Below, in pieces: positions 46,772 to 53,895 of a stretch of 64,000 nt of DNA. The stretch lies in contig JBEBJA010000028.1 of NCBI GenBank assembly GCA_040080145.1, positions 7,790 through 71,789 on the forward strand, given 5' to 3'. Numbering within the stretch: the stretch's first letter is position 1; every line of letters begins with the position of its first letter. The position numbers and the translations under genes were made by a program. Origin of the DNA: JANXVY01 sp040080145 (GTDB lineage: Bacteria > Pseudomonadota > Alphaproteobacteria > Rhizobiales > Hyphomicrobiaceae). Below the pieces are notes generated by a model. It worked only from the letters and a program-made list of their open reading frames with translations. It ran no database searches and was not told the origin of the DNA.

Positions 46772-47362
46772 ATGACAGAAATTACCGAATATTCCGTCTC
46801 CACGTCACAGAAGCTTCCACCCGCCATCGAACGCTTTGTGCTTCATTGGGGCGAGATGGGCGACGTCTGGGGCGTCAACCGCTCCGTTAGCCAGATACAT
46901 GCCCTGCTGTACCTTGCTGATCGCCCTCTGACCGCAGAAGACATCGCTGAACGCCTGGGGCTGGCCCGCTCGAACGTCTCCAACTCCCTCAAGGAGCTGC
47001 TGGCGTGGACGCTCGTTCGCCGCGTCCCGATCATGGGTGATCGCCGCGATCACTACGAAGCCGAAGCTGACATGTTCGAAATGGTGCGCCGCATCGCCAT
47101 GGGGCGCAAAGCTCGCGAACTCGACCCAAGCCTTGCGATGCTGAGAGCTTGCGTGGCGGAAGCTGATACCAGCGATGCCGTTTCAGCAAGCGCGCGCCAG
47201 CGGCTCAACGCGATGCTTCAGTTCATGGAAACCGTCGACCGCGGGTTCGGCGAAATCATGCGGCTCCCCTCGCCCACGATTCTCGCCATGATCCGCATGG
47301 GTGGGGCCATGGCGCGCTTCGTTCAGCCGATGAGGAAACCCAAGCGATCGAAGGAAGAGTGA
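46772..47362 (+). CDS. GbsR/MarR-family transcriptional regulator
   Basis: A 196-residue regulator with a winged helix: helix-turn-helix ERLGLARSNVSNSLKELLAW near 57-76 and wing RRVPIMGDRRDHYEAEAD near 79-96. The helical C-terminus should form a dimer. Related GbsR proteins control choline/betaine genes, but those are absent; the divergent OprB-like porin is the most direct candidate target. Start ATG 46772 (MTEITEY) is preferred; ATG 46742 would add ten residues. The DUF4166 gene follows after 9 bp, probably in the same operon. Confidence 0.85.
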   Translation: MTEITEYSVSTSQKLPPAIERFVLHWGEMGDVWGVNRSVSQIHALLYLADRPLTAEDIAERLGLARSNVSNSLKELLAWTLVRRVPIMGDRRDHYEAEADMFEMVRRIAMGRKARELDPSLAMLRACVAEADTSDAVSASARQRLNAMLQFMETVDRGFGEIMRLPSPTILAMIRMGGAMARFVQPMRKPKRSKEE

Positions 47363-47371
47363 GATCAGGCC

Positions 47372-48019
47372 ATGTTGGCGTACAGCAATGAGCGGCCCAT
47401 CGTACGGATCATATCTGATGATGACTGGCGGATCCGAAACCTCCTCGGTGAAACGGCTTGGTTACAGCTACCCGAAAGCGTTCGCCTGCGATTTTCCAAG
47501 CGGCCCGCCCCCGGCATACCCAAAGTCTATAAAGGCTACGTCCTCGAAACGCGACTGTCCCGAACCGGGTGGCTGTTGGCACAGGCGGCTCGCGTCGCCG
47601 GCGCTCCAATTCCGCTCGATGACGGAGCAACTGGACCCTCGACAGTTTCGGTTGCCGAGGACGAGACGGTCGGTGGCCAGATTTGGACGCGAGTGTACGC
47701 CCGGTCCGGCCGATTTCCCCAAACCATCCATTCGGCCAAGCGTTTCCGCGGCCCAACTGGGCTTGAGGAGTACATCGGGTCCTGCATTTGCATGGAGCTC
47801 GCAGTCAGCGTGGAATATGGCTGCCTCACATTCCGCTCGCAACGGTACGTGCTGCAATGGCGAAGGATCCGGATTACCATCCCGGCATTTCTGTGTCCGG
47901 GCGAAATGGTGATTGTCCACAAACCGGCCACGCCGTCGCGGTTCAGCTTCTTCCTTACGCTAAACCACCCCTGGTTCGGCCAGCTCCTGAGACAACACGC
48001 CGTCTATTCTGACACATGA
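47372..48019 (+). CDS. DUF4166 domain-containing protein
   Basis: A 215-residue protein resembling the DUF4166 family: VYARSGRFPQTIHSAKRF near 109-126 and the GLEEYIG and GCLTFRSQRYVLQWRRIRI segments of beta-strand character. Function is unknown; family members are often found as C-terminal domains of NAD-binding epimerase-like proteins, but no such domain is fused here. It lies 9 bp after the regulator gene and just before the tRNA. Confidence 0.7.
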   Translation: MLAYSNERPIVRIISDDDWRIRNLLGETAWLQLPESVRLRFSKRPAPGIPKVYKGYVLETRLSRTGWLLAQAARVAGAPIPLDDGATGPSTVSVAEDETVGGQIWTRVYARSGRFPQTIHSAKRFRGPTGLEEYIGSCICMELAVSVEYGCLTFRSQRYVLQWRRIRITIPAFLCPGEMVIVHKPATPSRFSFFLTLNHPWFGQLLRQHAVYSDT

Positions 48020-48108
48020 TGCGGGCTTGCATACCGGCATGTCACGCGCTACACACCCCCTTCCCGCGCAGGCCGTCAGCCACGGTCAGCCAATTCAAGC
48101 GGGCACAC

Positions 48109-48198
48109 GGAGAGGTGGCCGAGTGGCTGAAGGCGTCAGTCTCGAAAACTGAAGTAGGTGTAAGCCTATCGTGGGTTCGAATCCCACCCTCTCCGCCA
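48109..48198 (+). tRNA. tRNA-Ser (anticodon CGA)
   Basis: The acceptor arm GGAGAGG pairs with CCTCTCC, followed by G and an encoded CCA (48196-48198). The D-arm GTGGCCGAGTGGCTGAAGGC, the anticodon arm TCAGT-CTCGAAA-ACTGA, a long variable arm and the T-arm GTGGGTTCGAATCCCAC are all present, as expected for serine tRNA. The gene reads serine codon UCG. Its 3' end borders the integrase gene and is the likely insertion site of the island. Confidence 0.96.
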
Positions 48199-48263
48199 TC
48201 TGACACTGTTGCGCCGTGTAACATCCCGCCACATCCTGCCCCGTTTCGCAGCATAACGTCCCG
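48170..48263. other. Putative left attachment site (attL) and integrase arm repeats
   Basis: The tRNA 3' end is the expected crossover region for a P4-type integrase. Right after it come tandem 10-mers ACATCCCGCC and ACATCCTGCC (48221-48240) and a related ATAACGTCCCG at 48253, spaced like arm-type binding sites. The matching right end is not in the window. The assignment is by position and inference. Confidence 0.5.
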
Positions 48264-48411
48264 TAATCAATAAGTATTCTTCGAGGCGCAGGCGATATTT
48301 CTGTCACCTCGTGTGCCATGAAATGCCCTCAAAGCACATCTATTCGAGTGGGGTAAATTGTGGGGTTATTTCTGGCGCACCCCGCAGAATCACTCGGGTT
48401 GGATAGAGAAC

Positions 48412-49599
48412 ATGGCGAGGGTGCGAGGGTTGAACCGCCTCACGGCTTTGGAGATCAAAGCCGCACAGTCGGCAGGCTGGCATGGCGATGGCGGCGGGCT
48501 TTATCTTGAGGTCGATGCCAAAGGTGGCCGCAGGTGGATGCTGCGCCTTGTGGTCGCCGGTCGTCGTCGGGATTTCGGCCTTGGCCCCTTGCACAAGGTT
48601 ACGCTGCAACAAGCCCGCGCTCGCGCCGCTGAATATCGCTCACTCGCCTATCAGGGGATCGATCCTGTTGCCGAAAAGCGTGCCCGCCGTCCCGCCCCTA
48701 TGGTCCCGAGCTTCGAGCACGCGGCCACCGAGGTTCATCGCAACCGCATGAAAGGGTGGAGCAACGGCAAGCATGTCGATCAGTGGATCAACACGCTACG
48801 CGATCACGCCTTCCCTATCCTTGGTGCGCGGCCAGTAAATGAAATCAGCACGCCCGATGTGTTGAAGGTGCTCACCCCGATCTGGATCACCAAGCCCGAG
48901 ACCGCACGCCGCGTGCGTCAACGCATGAAGACCGTGCTCGAATGGGCGCGGGCCGCAGGACACCGTTCCGGCGAAAACCCCATCGATCTCATCGGCGACG
49001 CCTTACCGAAAGCGTCCAGCACGAGTGTGGAGCATCACGCGGCACTACCATTCGCCGAAGTCGGCGCGTTTGTGAGCGCACTCCGAGCCGGACCATCCGA
49101 AACCGTGACCAAGCTCGCCTTTGAACTCTTGATCCTGACTGCCTCCCGCACCATCGAAATCCGCCGCGCCAAGTGGGACCAGATCGATTGGGAGAAAAAG
49201 GTTTGGACGCGACCGGCAGAGGATATGAAAGCGCGGCGCGAGCATGCCGTGCCGCTTTCAGCTCGCGCCATGGAACTCCTTTGCGAGGCGAAGGCGCATG
49301 GCGGCGGCGTCACCACCGGCTTGATTTTTCGTAAAGGAACGGGAGAGCGGCGGCTCTCCGAGAACCGCTTTCTGAATGCCCGCGATACAATCGGGTATGG
49401 CGAGCGCTGCACGCCGCACGGTTTCAGGTCAAGCTTCCGCGACTGGGCCGCAGAGACGACGCAGTTCCCGTCGGAAGTGGTAGAAATGGCATTGGCCCAT
49501 ACCATCAAGAGCAAAGCCGAGGCCGCCTACCGGCGCGGCGACCTTCTCGCCAAGCGCCGCGAGTTGATGGAAGCTTGGGCGGCGCATGTTTGCGGGTGA
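48412..49599 (+). CDS. Site-specific tyrosine integrase (P4 type)
   Basis: A 395-residue integrase. The N-terminal arm-binding DUF4102-like domain (LTALEIKAAQSAGWHGDGGG..LYLEV) is followed by a core-binding domain (about 100-190) and the catalytic domain with Arg in ILTASRTIEIRRAKW, HxxR in TPHGFRSSFRDWA, and the His/Tyr pair in LAHTIKSKAEAAYRRGD. These enzymes insert islands at tRNA 3' ends. It lies 213 bp after tRNA-Ser in the same direction. GGATAGAG precedes ATG 48412; the longer GTG frame is less likely. Confidence 0.93.
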   Translation: MARVRGLNRLTALEIKAAQSAGWHGDGGGLYLEVDAKGGRRWMLRLVVAGRRRDFGLGPLHKVTLQQARARAAEYRSLAYQGIDPVAEKRARRPAPMVPSFEHAATEVHRNRMKGWSNGKHVDQWINTLRDHAFPILGARPVNEISTPDVLKVLTPIWITKPETARRVRQRMKTVLEWARAAGHRSGENPIDLIGDALPKASSTSVEHHAALPFAEVGAFVSALRAGPSETVTKLAFELLILTASRTIEIRRAKWDQIDWEKKVWTRPAEDMKARREHAVPLSARAMELLCEAKAHGGGVTTGLIFRKGTGERRLSENRFLNARDTIGYGERCTPHGFRSSFRDWAAETTQFPSEVVEMALAHTIKSKAEAAYRRGDLLAKRRELMEAWAAHVCG

Positions 49600-49769
49600 T
49601 GGTGCGCAGTGCTTCTGCACAACATTCTTGATGCTGTGTTGTTCGGGGTGCTACCGTCTCTTTACGGTCAATCGGGGAAGCTCGTCGGCTGACTGCGCGG
49701 GGCAGGGGATTCAACACGATACGTAAATCTGCCAACGCCCGACATCCAGCAAGATCGAAGGGGACCATA

Positions 49770-49952
49770 ATGTTGAGCGACGATGACAAGCGGCGCATTC
49801 AGGCCGAAGAGCAATATCGCGCTCAGGTGCGAAACCAACAAGCACCCGTCAAGACTGAGGGCTTTACCGACAAACTTAACCGCTTCCGCATGTGGTTTGG
49901 CATTATCGTAGCCGTCTTATTTATCGCGTTCATGATGATGCTCCAGAAGTAG
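49770..49952 (+). CDS. Small tail-anchored membrane protein (60 aa)
   Basis: AAGGGGACC precedes the ATG. The first 38 residues are charged and helical (LSDDDKRRIQAEEQYRAQVR); residues about 41-58 (MWFGIIVAVLFIAFMMML) form a membrane helix near the C-terminus. A cytoplasmic domain with tail anchor is expected. Function is unknown. Part of the integrated island. Confidence 0.65.
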   Translation: MLSDDDKRRIQAEEQYRAQVRNQQAPVKTEGFTDKLNRFRMWFGIIVAVLFIAFMMMLQK

Positions 49953-50325
49953 GCTGTTGCGCCTCGTGCCCGCCGCCGCAGGTGGAGATTACAAGCCACG
50001 GCGGACCGATATAGACGAGCACATGTATGCCGGAATTGGCCAGCCTGCTCTACGAGAGGATATGATTGCGAAATCATATCCTCATCTCACTATGCGCCTC
50101 TATTCACTCATCCATCCACCCGCTTGCTTTCGCTCATCTTCACCGCTCCATCCATTTTGAACCAATTCGTTCTTCCCGATGCAGCGGCCACTGGGTTGCA
50201 GGTCCGGCGCTGTATTCAGCCTCGGGCTCGCGGGTCTTCACTCATCCCCTCGTAATCTTCGTTGTCTCCGACTCTAGTAGGCATAAAATTTGCTTTACAC
50301 GGATCAATATGTCATAATTGAGCAT
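49953..50325. other. Gene-free stretch of the island with one perfect hairpin
   Basis: No credible frame is seen in these 373 bp. The hairpin at 50056-50083 is listed separately. A weak promoter pattern TTGCTT-17-CATAAT lies at 50290-50318, just before the small membrane-protein gene. Confidence 0.5.
50056..50083. repeat. Perfect 12-bp stem hairpin with GCGA loop
   Basis: GAGGATATGATT and AATCATATCCTC pair fully around GCGA. No T-run follows on either strand, so a standard terminator is unlikely. It could be a protein-binding or recombination site, or a structured RNA element. Confidence 0.7.
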
Positions 50326-50613
50326 ATGTGTTCAGATGATTTCAACAAGTGCGCGGGTGTCGCTGGCGGAGCATTCCTTGCCGTCGGAATAACGAGCAGC
50401 AACATGGGGGTTCTTGCGATGGTCGCACCCGCGATGCCAACTGCGGCTAGCTTTTACGCCCTGTTAAGCGTTGCCGCCGTTGTGATGCCATTGACGGCAG
50501 TGTTCGCAGCGACCGCTGGCTATCTTGGGACGAAGGCACTGATGCGTCGGATGGATGACAACTCGCGGCCCACATCGATCCCGCAACGTCGAGATGTTGG
50601 CATCAAGAGATAA
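50326..50613 (+). CDS. Small hydrophobic membrane protein (95 aa)
   Basis: From ATG 50326 the product has two Gly/Ala-rich membrane segments (GVAGGAFLAVGITSSNMGVLAMV and LLSVAAVVMPLTAVFAATAGYL) and a basic C-terminal tail. No family is recognised. It precedes the membrane-anchored gene at 50665 by 51 bp, and the three genes to 52241 may be one operon. Confidence 0.55.
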   Translation: MCSDDFNKCAGVAGGAFLAVGITSSNMGVLAMVAPAMPTAASFYALLSVAAVVMPLTAVFAATAGYLGTKALMRRMDDNSRPTSIPQRRDVGIKR

Positions 50614-50664
50614 AGTAGGGTAGTCTGTTCCCGTTCCTTCTGGATGCACGAGAGATGCATTATC

Positions 50665-51375
50665 ATGCGGCTGACGAGACGACCGGACCAGCAATTTCAG
50701 TACCGTCCGCAGCCGAGGATAGTTGTGCCACCTCCTGCTCCAAAGAAGCGACCATGGACTGCCAGCATCGCCATCGCTGCGCTCATTGCCTTCGTGGGCG
50801 GACTCGCCAAGCTTGTCGTTGACGCAGACAAGATCAACGATGTCGCCTGCAAGTATCGAACAGACGAATTGGGCAATCGCCCTGCTCATTGTCCCCCGCC
50901 ACCGCTACCCAAGAATTTTGATAAAGGTACGATCGATGACGTACGGGCCACGAGAGCCACTGCCGAGCGCCTAGAGCGGAAGCTCGATGTTGTGTCCAAC
51001 GAACGCCAAGCGCCTCGCCTTTCGCTGGAGCACGCGTTCCATGTGACGCCGCTCTCTTTTAGCTCCGATCTGACCGTATCCGTTAGGAAGGTAAGCACCG
51101 ATGTGGGCGGCTACTTCCGGTTGTTTATCTGTCGGCGGAATTCTGAAACAATGAGACGAGTTGGTGAGAGCGCATATGCTGCTGGGTCGGATGATTTTTC
51201 ATTCGCGGAAACATTCGCGAGCAATCAAGCAATTATTCTTTTAAACGTCGAGCCGAGGGGCAAGGATCCAGTCACGATAATTTCAGTGTGGGATCTTTCA
51301 AAGAATGTACGCATCAATGAACCGGTTAGCCGTGCTGGACTTCTAGCTTGCGGTGATATCAAGGGGCAATTTTGA
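50665..51375 (+). CDS. Hypothetical membrane-anchored protein (236 aa)
   Basis: A Pro/Arg-rich N-terminus is followed by one membrane helix (about 36-58, ASIAIAALIAFVGGLAKLVV), then a domain with a short helical stretch (about 100-115) and a beta-rich C-terminal part (about 125-236). GAGAG precedes ATG 50665. The stop codon overlaps the start of the thioredoxin-like gene by one base (TGATG), implying coupled translation. No known family recognised. Confidence 0.62.
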   Translation: MRLTRRPDQQFQYRPQPRIVVPPPAPKKRPWTASIAIAALIAFVGGLAKLVVDADKINDVACKYRTDELGNRPAHCPPPPLPKNFDKGTIDDVRATRATAERLERKLDVVSNERQAPRLSLEHAFHVTPLSFSSDLTVSVRKVSTDVGGYFRLFICRRNSETMRRVGESAYAAGSDDFSFAETFASNQAIILLNVEPRGKDPVTIISVWDLSKNVRINEPVSRAGLLACGDIKGQF

Positions 51376-52241
51376 TGAGAATATCATCGCGTTACTTGGG
51401 GGTGCTTGTTGCCTTAGCAATAGCCATTTTTCCCAAGCCGGTTTATGCTGATTGGTGCGGTGCTACCGACGCTCAAAACTGGCAAGAATTCGAAACTCTT
51501 CTCGGAGCCGATGTTTCGAGTAGTTCAGAGCGCCCTTTGCTGATTATAGCTGGTGCCCCATGGTGCCCTTATTGTGCGCAAGCATTCAAAAACCTACAGG
51601 CGAAGCGGTATAGGTTCGACGTTCGGTTCGTTCCACAAGACGCGATCAACCCGAAGGATCGAGATCAATTGGCCGATCTCGTGGTCGACGGCACGGTGAA
51701 ATCTCTCGTGCGCGTCTTCGTGCAACGATCTGTTGCGAGCCAGCCAGTAGCTCCGCAGCAGAAACAGCTTGTGAATGATATTCAATTAGTAACAATGCTG
51801 GCAATGATCGCGCGATTCGAGTCGCCGGGCGGCGCTAAGCTGGCGTCGCCAACCGTGTTTTATCTGACGCGAGACCGTGTGCGCATTATTGCCGGAATGC
51901 CAAACTTCGAAGCTATTGAGCGAGAAATCGTGAAAGAGCCAAGAACTACAGCACCTCCTACAATGCGACGTTTCTTGCAAACCGGGCTACCGACTCCGCG
52001 ACCGATTGCGGGCATTCCAGTAGCAAAGAAATCGGACACACGCTTGCGCATCCTGCCCGATGGCTCTGCCTTTTCGTACTTATGCAGTCCAAAGGACGGG
52101 GGCTACTCAGACCCGAACGTCAACAGGGGAGTTGTTCACGTCGATGGCGAGGATTGGCTAGCTTTTTCAATCTTCCCAACGTACCCAAATTTATTCATAT
52201 ACGGCCGAGGTAGTGAGTTTACAGGATGGCAACCGCTATAG
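51375..52241 (+). CDS. Secreted thioredoxin-fold protein with WCPYC motif (288 aa)
   Basis: The N-terminus carries a signal peptide (LGVLVALAIAIFPKPVYA). The segment LLIIAGAPWCPYCAQAFKNL near 58-77 is a thioredoxin-type active site (CPYC), followed by a strand pattern as in thioredoxin (FDVRFVPQDAI). It is likely a periplasmic disulfide oxidoreductase. The C-terminal 100 residues are not like known Dsb proteins. It is coupled to the preceding membrane-protein gene, so the two may act together in the envelope, possibly during DNA transfer; that link is inferred from location. Confidence 0.72.
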   Translation: MRISSRYLGVLVALAIAIFPKPVYADWCGATDAQNWQEFETLLGADVSSSSERPLLIIAGAPWCPYCAQAFKNLQAKRYRFDVRFVPQDAINPKDRDQLADLVVDGTVKSLVRVFVQRSVASQPVAPQQKQLVNDIQLVTMLAMIARFESPGGAKLASPTVFYLTRDRVRIIAGMPNFEAIEREIVKEPRTTAPPTMRRFLQTGLPTPRPIAGIPVAKKSDTRLRILPDGSAFSYLCSPKDGGYSDPNVNRGVVHVDGEDWLAFSIFPTYPNLFIYGRGSEFTGWQPL

Positions 52242-52303
52242 CCATTCGTTGGCGCACCTGATACTAGGCCGCGAAAGCTGCATGTTCAAATGCGCATGGT
52301 CGT

Positions 52304-52849
52304 TTACATCATTCTTGCTATCGTGCTGTGATGAACGTTCATTTCGCGAGCAACCTCGCGCAATGATTGGCCTTGGTGCAACAACCGGCGGGCTGTCGCC
52401 TGCTGCGTCGCGTTGAGCTTGGGCTTGCGCCCGAATTTGATCCCACTCTTGGCGGCAGCGCGACGACCATCGGCTGCACGCTTCACAATCCGCTCCCGCT
52501 CGTCTTCCGCCAATGCCGACAGGAAAGCGAGGAACCCCTGCCCGATTTTAGTAGTGAGGTCCAAATGCGGCTTGTCGAGCACCTTGATCGCTGCCCCTCG
52601 CGCGTAGACGCGCTGCATAATTGCGATGCCGTCAAACATCGAGCGCGTTGCTCGATCCCATTCCGCGAGCACAAGCACGTCACCATCGCCCAGAGCGTCA
52701 ATCGCCTTCTCCAATTCGGGCCTACCCTTAACATCCTTTCCCGACGCCTTCTCCGCATGGATCGTAGTGCAGCCAGCGGCGCGAAGGCATCCAAGCTGGC
52801 GTTCGAGATTTTGATGGATGGTGGAAACGCGAGCATAACCGATCAACAT
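52304..52849 (-). CDS. Serine recombinase (resolvase/invertase family)
   Basis: A 181-residue recombinase. The catalytic Ser is in IGYARVSTIHQN (about residue 9), DVLVLAEWDRATRS near 59-72 holds the active-site Arg residues, and a C-terminal helix-turn-helix (SLREVAREMNVHHSTIARMM) binds DNA. It is the size of Tn3-type resolvases. Its site (res) is not identified. It points away from the ParDE-like genes. ATG 52849 was chosen because it directly precedes the catalytic domain. Confidence 0.9.
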   Translation of the reverse strand: MLIGYARVSTIHQNLERQLGCLRAAGCTTIHAEKASGKDVKGRPELEKAIDALGDGDVLVLAEWDRATRSMFDGIAIMQRVYARGAAIKVLDKPHLDLTTKIGQGFLAFLSALAEDERERIVKRAADGRRAAAKSGIKFGRKPKLNATQQATARRLLHQGQSLREVAREMNVHHSTIARMM

Positions 52850-52991
52850 GGGCGGAATCGTAACAAGAACCGCCCGACATACGCACCGCACTTTCGCGAC
52901 TTACTAACAATCTGATTTTGTTGCGATTTGCTGCGTGGTGCGTATTTCCTGATTTATGCACCACGCTGCGGAGATAGCCACATGGCAAACT

Positions 52992-53028
52992 TTGACATGC
53001 TGGAAGCAAAGGATGTATAATGATTATA
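52992..53028 (+). promoter_or_regulatory. Consensus sigma-70 promoter with operator for the ParDE-like genes
   Basis: TTGACA (52992-52997) and TATAAT (53016-53021) are both perfect and lie 18 bp apart. An inverted repeat ATAAT-G-ATTAT (53018-53028) overlaps the -10 box, the usual place for an autorepressing antitoxin site. AAGGA lies before the ATG at 53046. Confidence 0.8.
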
Positions 53029-53045
53029 TTGAAAGGAATTACATA

Positions 53046-53294
53046 ATGGCGACGATGAATATTTCACTCCCTGATGAAATGAAGTCTTGGATCGATACAC
53101 AAACCGATGGCAATCAATATGGCAATGCCAGCGAGTTCATGCGCGACCTTATACGTCGCGAGCAGAATCGTCGAACCGCCATCCAAACGCTGAAGCAGCT
53201 CGTGCAGGAGGGCATCGACAGCGGTGCAGGACGATTCCCCGATTTCGATGCGATCAAGGCCGAAGCCCGCAAGACGTTTGAACCCCGTCGCTGA
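53046..53294 (+). CDS. Antitoxin, ParD-like ribbon-helix-helix protein
   Basis: An 82-residue antitoxin. The N-terminal ribbon-helix-helix (MATMNISLPDEMKSWIDTQT, then NASEFMRDLIRRE) binds operator DNA; the C-terminal half (about 50-82) should wrap the toxin. The toxin gene begins 2 bp after its stop. It would block the ParE-like toxin and, as a complex, repress the overlapping promoter. Confidence 0.88.
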   Translation: MATMNISLPDEMKSWIDTQTDGNQYGNASEFMRDLIRREQNRRTAIQTLKQLVQEGIDSGAGRFPDFDAIKAEARKTFEPRR

Positions 53295-53296
53295 CA

Positions 53297-53593
53297 ATGA
53301 CCTTGCGCCTCACTGCCATCGCTGAGCGAGACCTCATTTCTATCTGGCACTACATTGCCCGCGACAATCTGCAAGCAGCCGACATTCTTCTCGATGACCT
53401 AGGCGCAGCATCTCGCAACCTTGAGCAGTTTCCGTCGCTCGGCCCGTCCCGCGATGACCTCGGTGTTGGCGTGCGATACCTGCCCTGTCGTACCTACTTG
53501 ATCTTGTACCGACAAATCCACAATGGGATAGAGGTCATCCGATACCTCCATGGCGACCGCGACCTTTACGGTGCCCTGACTGACTTCTCCTGA
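53297..53593 (+). CDS. Toxin, ParE/RelE-superfamily
   Basis: A 98-residue toxin. The ParE pattern is present: LTAIAERDLISIWHYIARDN at the N-terminus, FPSLGPSRDDLGVGVRYLPC in the middle and YLILYRQIHNGIEVIRYLHGDRD at the C-terminus. ParE toxins of this subtype inhibit DNA gyrase. With the upstream antitoxin it would stabilise the island. It starts 2 bp after the antitoxin stop. Confidence 0.88.
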   Translation: MTLRLTAIAERDLISIWHYIARDNLQAADILLDDLGAASRNLEQFPSLGPSRDDLGVGVRYLPCRTYLILYRQIHNGIEVIRYLHGDRDLYGALTDFS

Positions 53594-53895
53594 CTTTCGC
53601 AACGCTTGCATGTCCGCCGCTGGGGCAACTACCGGTGGCTCGAAGCCGGTTGCGTTCAGCGACTGTTGACCCGTTGCTGAAGTCGTTTCATCAGTCCAGA
53701 CTGCTCCAAACCATACCCACAAGAGCGGCGTCAATGCGAAGTACTCGTTTATGTTTGACGCCTGTACTGGGCGATGCAAGATAACGAAGGCGGCTTGTAT
53801 GGGGCATGTAGCGCAAGAAGATGCCCGCCCCAGAGATTGCGAGATGAGGCAAGTTCAATTGACGACAATGTGCGCCGTGCATCAGTGAGGACGTA
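53594..53895. other. Spacer between the ParDE-like module and the FRG gene
   Basis: 302 bp with no supported gene; frames in both directions show no family features. It should hold the FRG gene promoter. I see no terminator. Confidence 0.5.

Noticed and set aside
52244..52950. Insertion sequence carrying the serine recombinase
   Set aside because: I found no terminal inverted repeats or target duplication around it, so it is listed as a gene of the island only.
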